This document shows, in pieces, positions 1 through 5,037 of a DNA stretch of 5,037 bases. A program made the position numbers and the translations under genes. The DNA lies in contig CBDULZ010000189.1 of the NCBI GenBank assembly GCA_965368185.1, forward strand, positions 1 through 5,037, given 5' to 3'. This DNA comes from Kriegella sp965368185 (GTDB lineage Bacteria; Bacteroidota; Bacteroidia; Flavobacteriales; Flavobacteriaceae). Every line of letters begins with the position of its first letter. The stretch's first letter is position 1. A model generated the notes under the pieces. That model did no database searches, was not told the DNA's origin, and worked only from the letters and a program-made list of their open reading frames with translations.

Positions 1-194
1 AGAAGCAGTTCGAGTTCATCTTTTGATATTTGCCCACTAGCGAACAACAATGTCCAGCGATGCAATTTTTCCCTAGATTCATCAACGAAGGCGGCTATCT
101 CATTTTTGACCGTACTGCTTTCCTCCCCAAATTTCTCTTTGATCAGTTCCGATATTTCCGTTTTTAGTTCTTTAAATAATTTTTCCGATTCCAT
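1..194 (-). CDS. Small helical protein of unknown function (N-terminal part; runs off the left edge)
   Basis: An open frame starts at the ATG at 194-192 and stays open for 64 codons to the window edge, so the C-terminus is missing. It begins 10 bp after the stop of the lipoprotein gene, which suggests translation from the same message. The visible part is highly charged and predicted helical: it starts MESEKLFKEL, carries many Glu and Lys, and then has the segment REKLHRWTLLFASGQISKDE (residues 41-60). No signal peptide or membrane segment is present, so it should be cytoplasmic. The pattern of a charged helix, then K-L-x-R-W-T, then a short G-x-I/L-x-K-D-E turn resembles small (about 100-residue) uncharacterised Bacteroidota proteins I have an impression of. 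That is memory, not a search. It was found by reading the minus strand to the edge. The function is unknown. Confidence 0.8.
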   Translation of the reverse strand, partial: MESEKLFKELKTEISELIKEKFGEESSTVKNEIAAFVDESREKLHRWTLLFASGQISKDELELL

Positions 195-204
195 AGTTAT
201 TTTT

Positions 205-654
205 TTATAGGTTACTTAAAAAAGAAGTAATCGCATTACCCGATGCCTTACTTTTTTTATTTTCATAATCGATCATCAAATCAAATGCCTTTGATATTTG
301 CGCACTAAATTCTTGCGTAAATACCGGACTCATAGTACCTTGATTTTTCCACGTGTTCAAAAACTGATGAAGTGCCGAATTATCCCGATTCAAATACTCC
401 CACATTTTAAGTGTTATCTGGTTTTTTTCCTTGGCACGTTCATAGGCCACCATGGTCTGTAACTGTACCTTTAGGTCATCTACAAGGGCAATATTATCAG
501 CGTATGGTGTATTCGATTTTTGGATCAAATGTTCGGCCTTGGCTTTGGTATTCAAGGTTTCGGTAAAGGTGTAGTGGTCGTAGAAACTGCTCGCACAACC
601 ACATAATACGGTCACCGAAATAAAAATGATGATAGTGTTCTTTAATTTCTTCAT
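205..654 (-). CDS. Putative lipoprotein, unknown function
   Basis: This 149-residue protein has a classic lipoprotein signal: MKKLKN, a hydrophobic stretch (residues 7-17), then the lipobox L-C-G-C with the lipidated Cys at residue 20. It is therefore expected in the periplasm or at the outer membrane, attached by lipid. The +2 residue is Ala. The frame extends 16 codons upstream to an ATG at 702, but the start at 654 puts the Lys-rich n-region directly before the hydrophobic core and is preferred. The mature part is soluble and mostly helical. Notable segments are MWEYLNRDNSALHQFLNTW (residues 84-102) and EFSAQISKAFDLMIDYENKK (115-134). Trp85, Trp102 and the terminal YENKK look like family-conserved positions, but this is an impression only. 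It follows the DUF4157 gene by 92 bp and is followed after 10 bp by the next gene. Nothing links it to secretion machinery except position. Immunity, envelope anchoring or an unrelated role are all possible. Confidence 0.85.
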   Translation of the reverse strand: MKKLKNTIIIFISVTVLCGCASSFYDHYTFTETLNTKAKAEHLIQKSNTPYADNIALVDDLKVQLQTMVAYERAKEKNQITLKMWEYLNRDNSALHQFLNTWKNQGTMSPVFTQEFSAQISKAFDLMIDYENKKSKASGNAITSFLSNL

Positions 655-746
655 TGTTCTTGATTTTACATTATTGTAACTCATTTTACAGACTTTCAGC
701 AATGGAATTTTGTACTTTCGGTACTACTAAGACAATACGCCCTTTC

Positions 747-1682
747 TTATTCCATGGGAACTTCCGGTTCTTCGTCCTTCCGTTTTATCTTTCCTCCTTT
801 TTGCTGAATCGTATGCGTAAGTTCGTGCGCCAATAGGTGCTGGCCTTCCTTCGAGTTCGGATTGTACTTTCCCTCGTTGAAATAGATGTCCTTTCCATGG
901 GTAAACGCCTGTGCGCCGAGTTCTTTGCTCATTTGTACGGCATTGGCATCAGTATGAATGCGAATGCCGCCGAAATCGGCTCCAAAACGTGTTTCCATTT
1001 GCCGTCGAACCTTAGCTTCCATTTTACTACCACCGCCTTTACTTTGCTTTAGGCGATTCTCTAAAGATGGCCCAGATCCCGATTTTTTATTGGGCTTTGT
1101 TTGAACCGTTTCCTCTTCTTCCATTTGCTGAACGGGTTCCTCCTCCTCCATCATTTGGACTGGTTCCTCTTCCTCTTCGGCCTGCGTTTGCACCTCTTCT
1201 TCCTCCTGCTGTTGTACCGAATCCTCTTCCTCAATTTGCTGAACGGGTTCCTCCTCTTCCATCATTTGTACAGGTTCTTCTTCCTCTTCGGACTGCGTTT
1301 GAACCTCCTCTTCCTCTTCCGCCATTTGTGCAGGTTCTTCTTCCTCGGACTGCGCCTGCACCTCTTCTTCCTCCTGTTGTTGCACCGGTTCTTCCTCTTC
1401 CATTCTTCGAACAGGGTCTTTTTCCAATAGGCCCTCTCGCTGCACGGTAGAAACGGAGGCGACCAACGGTTTTTGTTGCATCTCCTCCTCAGCGCTACCC
1501 ATCTTTTGAACCGCTTGCGAAGATTTGGTAGCGGTAACTACCTTATCTGCAACCGCATCGGCCTCAATTTCATAGGCATCCCCTGCCCTACCGACCTTTA
1601 ACTTTTGCTGTACGACCGGTTTAAAGAACATTTCGTTTCCCGACACCTGCTTTGGGGGCAATCTTCTATACCTTTTTTTCAT
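747..1682 (-). CDS. DUF4157-domain protein with HELTH motif and acidic Glu/Gln repeat (eCIS-associated)
   Basis: This 311-residue protein has three parts. Residues 17-49 carry the N-terminal motif common in these proteins: FF-x-P, Q-x-KL-x-VG, then GDAYEIEADAVADKV. Residues about 94-194 are a low-complexity repeat of Glu runs alternating with Val-Gln-rich turns, very acidic and probably disordered. Residues about 206-296 are the DUF4157 domain: LENRL, RRQMETRFGADFGGIRIHTD, AFTHGKDIYFNEGKYNP, and the HExxH motif HELTH at 286-290 followed by TIQQKGG. DUF4157 proteins resemble zinc metallopeptidases and are frequent at contractile injection loci, often as the leading domain of cargo toxins. Here only 15 residues follow the domain, so no toxin is attached. 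There is no signal peptide. The gene starts 38 bp after the astacin gene stop. Its role could be cargo processing, loading or acting as an effector. Catalysis is unproven. Confidence 0.92.
   Translation of the reverse strand: MKKRYRRLPPKQVSGNEMFFKPVVQQKLKVGRAGDAYEIEADAVADKVVTATKSSQAVQKMGSAEEEMQQKPLVASVSTVQREGLLEKDPVRRMEEEEPVQQQEEEEVQAQSEEEEPAQMAEEEEEVQTQSEEEEEPVQMMEEEEPVQQIEEEDSVQQQEEEEVQTQAEEEEEPVQMMEEEEPVQQMEEEETVQTKPNKKSGSGPSLENRLKQSKGGGSKMEAKVRRQMETRFGADFGGIRIHTDANAVQMSKELGAQAFTHGKDIYFNEGKYNPNSKEGQHLLAHELTHTIQQKGGKIKRKDEEPEVPME
1101..1400 (-). repeat. In-frame acidic repeat, about 11 units of 8-10 codons
   Basis: The coding strand repeats Glu runs (EEE to EEEEE) followed by short Gln-rich turns such as PVQQQ, VQAQS, PAQMA, PVQMM and VQTQA, covering residues 95-194 of the DUF4157 protein. 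On the plus strand this appears as TTC/CTC/TCC-rich microsatellite-like DNA. Units vary in length by single residues, so the array is imperfect but never breaks the frame. Confidence 0.9.
1123..1316 (-). repeat. Higher-order 111-bp direct repeat inside the acidic array
   Basis: Positions 1123-1205 and 1234-1316 match over 83 bp with seven mismatches counted by eye, at a spacing of 111 bp (37 codons). The encoded segments (residues 123-150 and 160-187) share a 23-residue block, running from VQTQ to PVQQ, that differs only by Ser131 versus Ala168. Six of the seven nucleotide differences are silent. This indicates duplication of a multi-unit block rather than independent expansion of single units. 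Confidence 0.8.
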
Positions 1683-1720
1683 GGCCCATCGTATTTATAG
1701 TATCATCATTTCATTTGCAG

Positions 1721-2809
1721 CTACCACAGCATCACACAGGTATTCCCAGTACTTTCTTTGTAGTACAACCGTATGTTCACTATGTATTTTTTGTCTTTGA
1801 TCAATTTAAATTTTATATACGAATTTCGATCTTCCCCACTATCATCGTCTCCCGATAGGTACACATTTTCTCCGTTGATTTCCTCGGATAGTATCATCAC
1901 CGTATCCATTTGGCCAAATGTCGAAATGGTATAGGTTCGCGTTTCCTCGGGTATGAACTCCAGGTTGATCTGCCCTCCGACATCCAAGGAGATAATTTCG
2001 GAATGGAAAGGTTTGAGCTCCAAGAACTTTCTTTTGTCCATTTTAGGATAAAATTGTTTTACCCATGCAATGTCCCTAGCGGACAACCCGTCTTCAGGGG
2101 ACAAACCGTTCTTATATTCGGCCGGCGACTTAATCATACCGGGGCCAAATGGGTAATGCATAATAGAATCCGGGTCCCAACTTGACCCTTGTACGGCATC
2201 GGGTTCTATTTTTCGGATGATGTTATAGAATGTTTTTTCCCTAGACCAAGAATTTGGTGGTTTTGCCAGAGCCGCATAGACGGCTTCTTCGTCCCATACA
2301 ATACCCGCATTAGGGTTCTGATGTTCATGCGGAAAGCCCATAGCATGACCAATTTCATGCAGAACGGTATCTTCATCATTTAAGATATTCCAGCCGAAAT
2401 TCATGGTACGTTGTTCTTTGGGGATTCCCCAAGAATCACGACCAACGTACGACCAGGAGCCTTCTCCTTTTGCAAAACCAATGCGAAAATGGGCTTCTAA
2501 TCGATCCGATGTTTCCTCAAATTCAAGGCCTATGGTTTGATCCTTCCATTTTTTGAAGGCGTTACGAACTACTTCTTTTTCACCGGAACTACCTTTCCAT
2601 GGAATTTTCACTTGGTTGCCGCTACTATCAATGGCCGTGGTGAAAAATGAATCATCGCTGAATAGGAAATATTTGAGTTTGGTTCCGTTGACCCATTTCT
2701 TTTCCAACATAATAATTGCCTCCATTCTGGTAGGGTTCATTGCGATACCAAAATTCCTTATTGGCATCTCAGGCAAATTGCAATAGTGAATCTCATTTTG
2801 TTCTTTCAT
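1721..2809 (-). CDS. Astacin-like M12 zinc metallopeptidase without signal peptide; PPC-like C-terminal domain
   Basis: This 362-residue protein carries the full astacin/metzincin signature HEIGHAMGFPHEH at residues 151-163. Zinc ligands are His151, His155 and His161, the catalytic base is Glu152, and Glu162 is the residue typical of astacins. The Met-turn SIMHY (215-219) has Met217 and the extra tyrosine Tyr219. The catalytic domain spans about residues 40-255, with KKWKDQTIGLEFEE and SWSYVGRD as usual upstream landmarks. Residues about 265-362 form a beta-rich tail with TYTIST, DTVMIL, the acidic turn SGDDDSGED and a YIVNIRLY strand, resembling the PPC domain of secreted bacterial proteases. 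Yet the N-terminus (MKEQNEIHYCNLPEMPIRNF) has no Sec signal, lipobox or visible pro-region. It lies 92 bp after the tape-measure gene and 38 bp before the DUF4157 gene, so export by the injection system as cargo is the likeliest explanation. That is inference. The protease assignment itself is firm. Confidence 0.93.
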   Translation of the reverse strand: MKEQNEIHYCNLPEMPIRNFGIAMNPTRMEAIIMLEKKWVNGTKLKYFLFSDDSFFTTAIDSSGNQVKIPWKGSSGEKEVVRNAFKKWKDQTIGLEFEETSDRLEAHFRIGFAKGEGSWSYVGRDSWGIPKEQRTMNFGWNILNDEDTVLHEIGHAMGFPHEHQNPNAGIVWDEEAVYAALAKPPNSWSREKTFYNIIRKIEPDAVQGSSWDPDSIMHYPFGPGMIKSPAEYKNGLSPEDGLSARDIAWVKQFYPKMDKRKFLELKPFHSEIISLDVGGQINLEFIPEETRTYTISTFGQMDTVMILSEEINGENVYLSGDDDSGEDRNSYIKFKLIKDKKYIVNIRLYYKESTGNTCVMLW

Positions 2810-2825
2810 GATTTTACGTTTTTAT

Positions 2826-2857
2826 AAAAATTAATAATCCGCTACTTAGTATTTAAA
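2826..2857 (-). promoter_or_regulatory. Weak candidate Bacteroidota-type promoter upstream of the astacin gene
   Basis: The 92-bp gap 2810-2901 is strongly AT-rich. On the minus strand TAATTTTT (2833-2826) resembles the Bacteroidota -7 element TAnnTTTG with one mismatch. A poor TTTA (2857-2854) lies about 20 bp upstream in the place of the -33 TTTG/TTG element. Such matches occur by chance in AT-rich DNA. No terminator hairpin separates the genes, so read-through from the tape-measure gene is also expected. Confidence 0.2.
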
Positions 2858-2901
2858 CTTGTTAATAATATTTAGTTTCTTTGAGACTGTTGACTTTTAG
2901 G

Positions 2902-4446
2902 TCACCAATCCGTAAAAATTATTTTCTTTTTCCAAGGGAGCTTGCACAAACCAATGCTCCAGGGTAGTTTTTCCAATAGAATATCCTGTGTTTTTCGTTC
3001 TACTATTACTTTCGGGTTGTCCTCGGTTAAAATGAGCTTCCCTGGTCTTTGCAAATACTCGTTACGCAAAAGGTCGACGGAAGCCTTTCCCAAAGCTTGC
3101 CAATTGGCCACTACTGCCCGCAGCATTTCTTCGGCGTGCATTTTCAAATCAGGAGTCAATTCAATATTTCTGTTTATCGGCCGATCAATAGGGATGTTGC
3201 ACAAGAATTTCTCAAAGACCATGTGGTGCTCGAATTGCATCTCTTTCTTTGTGGCGATATACTGTAAGAGATGCGCTGCAGTCTCGGGGTCGTTCATTTC
3301 ATTGCCTTCAAGCAATTCGCAATTCAAGAGCAGCTGTTTTAAATAGGGATGTAAAAGGATTAATCCAGCATTTTCAATGTAAAGGTCAGATGGAGTTTTA
3401 TCCGATTCGAATTCCTCTAATTGTGAATCTTGCTCATCGACTTGTAACACATAATTATTTTCATCCCTTTTTTCCATGCGCCCATTTTTCGGGGTCACTT
3501 GATCATCATACTCAATTGCTTCCTTTTCGTGGTCTTGCGGTGGCCTTTTGGTCTGCTGATTATCAGGTGAAATAGAATTCGCTAGTTCCTCGTTCAAGGC
3601 CTCCAATATCCTAACAATAGTATTCATATCCACCAGTTGCACTACTTCTGTTTCAATCGATTCCGCTTTATATTTTTTAGGAAATATTTGGGCTACAGTC
3701 TTCATCAAAAGCAACAACTTGTTCTTTAAGGTAGCCTGGTCAACATTCAACAACAGACAAAATATGAAGTCCCACAAGACGGATCTTTGTCCTAGAAATG
3801 ATAAACTGGGGGCCGCTATTTTTTTTTGTATGACAACAAGATTGTTGATAGCTTCGGCCGTAGTTATGCTTAGCCTATTACCGTCGACACTCAAAAAACA
3901 GTGTTTACAGATCTCGGTTAGATGTTTATCTGCTAATTGTTTGATCAACCGCTCCCTAAAACTATTGTTTAGTAAACGATGCTTTAGTTTTGGAGTAAAA
4001 TCCTGTGAAACCAAAAGTGTTTCAAAGGCTGTATCGTCCTGAAATATTTCCATAGTTTTTGAATCGCTCCACCACGGCAGTATGCCCGTTTCAAAAAAAT
4101 GGAAAAATGCATCATCAGTTCGCTTTTTAGAACTTGAAATATGGTTTTTAATGTTTGTACTTCTTGTCTTTTCCAACTCATTTACGATGCCTCGCTTAAT
4201 AGCTTCTTTTAAATCGGTATAATCTAACGAAGCACCAAAAGAAAGATCCATCGCTATCTTTTCAATTTGTAGATTGCCATCGGGAGGCATGGTTTTTTGA
4301 AAAATATCAAAATAGGTTTCTAAATATGGCAAAACCTTTTCTTTTAAAAACACATCAAGATTGTCTTTGAGGTGATACGCCGTTTCTATCGAATTGGTGT
4401 TGACCTCAAGGAAAACCTTGTTTATGATGTGTTTCCCGTTTTCCAT
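2902..4446 (-). CDS. Contractile injection system tape-measure protein (Afp14/Pvc14-like, CIS_TMP family)
   Basis: This 514-residue protein is recognised from several family hallmarks. The N-terminus reads HIINKVFLEVNTNS then ETAYHLKDNL and LPYLETYFD (residues 6-47), and FFETGILPWWS follows at 117-127. The C-terminal half has YIENAGLILLHPYLKQLLL (356-374), EMQFEHHMVFEKFLCNIPID (402-421), DLLRNEYLQRPGKL (458-471) and the ending LPWSIGLCKLPWKKKIIFTDW, positions 494-514. In eCIS particles this protein is thought to set tube length during assembly. A hydrophobic, Leu-rich stretch lies at about 222-255. A polar, Asp/Glu/Gln-rich linker at about 290-353 separates the two conserved halves. The ATG at 4446 is 3 bp after the upstream stop, which suggests translational coupling. 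No signal peptide is present, as expected for a cytoplasmic assembly factor. The family assignment is by pattern recognition, and the length role is family knowledge. Confidence 0.93.
   Translation of the reverse strand: MENGKHIINKVFLEVNTNSIETAYHLKDNLDVFLKEKVLPYLETYFDIFQKTMPPDGNLQIEKIAMDLSFGASLDYTDLKEAIKRGIVNELEKTRSTNIKNHISSSKKRTDDAFFHFFETGILPWWSDSKTMEIFQDDTAFETLLVSQDFTPKLKHRLLNNSFRERLIKQLADKHLTEICKHCFLSVDGNRLSITTAEAINNLVVIQKKIAAPSLSFLGQRSVLWDFIFCLLLNVDQATLKNKLLLLMKTVAQIFPKKYKAESIETEVVQLVDMNTIVRILEALNEELANSISPDNQQTKRPPQDHEKEAIEYDDQVTPKNGRMEKRDENNYVLQVDEQDSQLEEFESDKTPSDLYIENAGLILLHPYLKQLLLNCELLEGNEMNDPETAAHLLQYIATKKEMQFEHHMVFEKFLCNIPIDRPINRNIELTPDLKMHAEEMLRAVVANWQALGKASVDLLRNEYLQRPGKLILTEDNPKVIVERKTQDILLEKLPWSIGLCKLPWKKKIIFTDW
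3819..3827 (-). repeat. A9 homopolymer within the tape-measure gene
   Basis: Nine consecutive T on the plus strand give nine A in the coding strand, spanning codons for Gln207, Lys208, Lys209 and the first base of Ile210. It is a possible slippage site. A gain or loss of one base would break the conserved C-terminal half of the protein. Confidence 0.85.
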
Positions 4447-4449
4447 TAG

Positions 4450-5037
4450 CTATATTAATTTCTCCCTTTTAATGATTTCAAAATGGTTATTCAAAGTAGG
4501 CGTATCCGCATCTACACTATTGGCGATATATTCCTTTCCAAAGTTTTTGTAGTTCTTTGAAAAGGATATAGATTGTTCTTTAAATTGTCTTTTTATTTGT
4601 ACCGTTCCTTCCAAAAGCGCTTTAATCTCGGAAGATGATGAAAGCTGGTCCTCGTTCTGGCATCCCAGCACATTATAAAAGAGCTGCAGCTGCGTTTCAA
4701 AAATTTGTAGGGCCCTGGCCCCTTCCTCCTTACTGGTTCCTATTTCCATAATCAACGAAGCCGTGGTTTCCAAGGGTTGCTGAAACAGTTTTTGAAGGTC
4801 TCCGTTTTTCTTTCCAGAACTATACTCTTCCAAGTTGTTTAAAACCTCTTGGTACTGTTCTACCGTATTTGTCCAAAGTGGTTCGATAATGTTAGACCCC
4901 TGCATATTTAGTCGCCTCAAGAGCTCACTGTCCGATTTGACTCTAACTGTAGTCTTTTCGGTACAATTGGCTTCGACCCCTTCTCTTTCCACGGTAATCG
5001 TACGAGGCCCATCAAGATGAGATCCGCAAGATTCGCT
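4450..5037 (-). CDS. C-terminal part of an eCIS-operon protein with PKD/Ig-like domain end and helical tail (runs off the right edge)
   Basis: The frame is open from the window edge to a TAG at 4452-4450, giving 195 residues. The only start-like codon near the edge is a GTG at 4992. It lies inside a beta-strand pattern that continues upstream, so the true start is beyond the window. Residues 1-34 of the visible part (with DGPRTITVEREG, then EANCTEKTTVRVKSD) match the closing strands of a PKD/Ig-like domain as found in many Bacteroidota surface proteins, including its usual cysteine. Residues about 36-195 are helical and charged (SELLRRLN, QEVLNNLEEY, ALQIFETQLQLFYNVLG, IKALLEGTVQIKRQFKEQ), possibly coiled coil. 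It ends 3 bp before the tape-measure start, so it is probably co-translated with it. Candidate roles are a spike, fibre or baseplate accessory protein. No catalytic motif is seen. Function is inferred from position only. Confidence 0.8.
   Translation of the reverse strand, partial: SESCGSHLDGPRTITVEREGVEANCTEKTTVRVKSDSELLRRLNMQGSNIIEPLWTNTVEQYQEVLNNLEEYSSGKKNGDLQKLFQQPLETTASLIMEIGTSKEEGARALQIFETQLQLFYNVLGCQNEDQLSSSSEIKALLEGTVQIKRQFKEQSISFSKNYKNFGKEYIANSVDADTPTLNNHFEIIKREKLI

Noticed and set aside
655..702. Longer lipoprotein start at the ATG at 702
   Set aside because: It would put 16 polar residues ahead of a well-formed lipoprotein signal that begins at Met 654.
654..1052. Plus-strand open frames 654-836 and 837-1052
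   Set aside because: They lie opposite the DUF4157 gene and its leader, have no recognisable motifs and conflict with a well-supported gene.
1101..1400. CRISPR-like array
   Set aside because: The repetition is in frame, built of Glu and Gln codons with units of variable length and no unique spacers.
1067..1450. Two long plus-strand open frames (1067-1450 and 1101-1430) rich in Pro/Leu/Phe
   Set aside because: They are antisense readings of the Glu/Gln repeat. Runs of GAA/GAG read backwards as TTC/CTC codons lack stops, which explains both frames.
1652..2786. Plus-strand open frames opposite the astacin gene
   Set aside because: They are shadows of a gene with a complete catalytic signature, and none has a domain pattern.
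2810..2901. Terminator between the tape-measure and astacin genes
   Set aside because: Only short, poor inverted repeats are present, with no GC-rich stem followed by a T run.
2942..4181. Plus-strand frames 2942-3575 and 3719-4042, and a second minus-strand frame 3984-4181
   Set aside because: They overlap the tape-measure gene in other frames and show no family features.
4450..4992. A complete 180-residue gene starting at the GTG at 4992
   Set aside because: The frame stays open to the window edge and the GTG falls within a PKD-like strand pattern that continues upstream, so this is more likely an internal Val of a longer protein.

Overview
The window looks like part of a Bacteroidota genome, most probably a flavobacterium. 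This is an inference from the moderately AT-rich DNA, the A/T-rich stretches without Shine-Dalgarno motifs in front of the starts, and gene families typical of that phylum. All six genes lie on the minus strand and read from high to low coordinates. Coding is dense and the gaps are short (3, 92, 38, 92 and 10 bp), so one long transcript is likely. Both edges cut through a gene.

In order of transcription the window holds: (1) the C-terminal 195 residues of a protein that enters at the right edge (4450-5037), with the end of a PKD/Ig-like beta domain followed by a long helical tail; (2) a contractile injection system tape-measure protein of the Afp14/Pvc14 type (2902-4446), the gene that best identifies the locus; (3) an astacin-type M12 zinc metallopeptidase without a signal peptide and with a PPC-like C-terminal beta domain (1721-2809); (4) a DUF4157 protein with an HELTH motif and a roughly 100-residue Glu/Gln repeat (747-1682); (5) a small lipoprotein (205-654); (6) the first 64 codons of a small helical protein that runs off the left edge (1-194).

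The likely reading is the distal part of an extracellular contractile injection system (eCIS, relatives of Afp, PVC, MAC and AlgoCIS) operon, where structural and assembly genes give way to accessory and cargo genes. The tape-measure protein would set tube length. The signal-less astacin and the DUF4157 protein are the best candidates for cargo or cargo-handling proteins. The lipoprotein and the small helical protein may be envelope-side accessories or the start of an unrelated conserved pair. Sheath, tube, baseplate and ATPase genes are not in the window, so whether the particle is complete cannot be judged here. No RNA genes, insertion sequences, CRISPR arrays or convincing terminators were seen, and no stretch over 300 bp lacks a gene.
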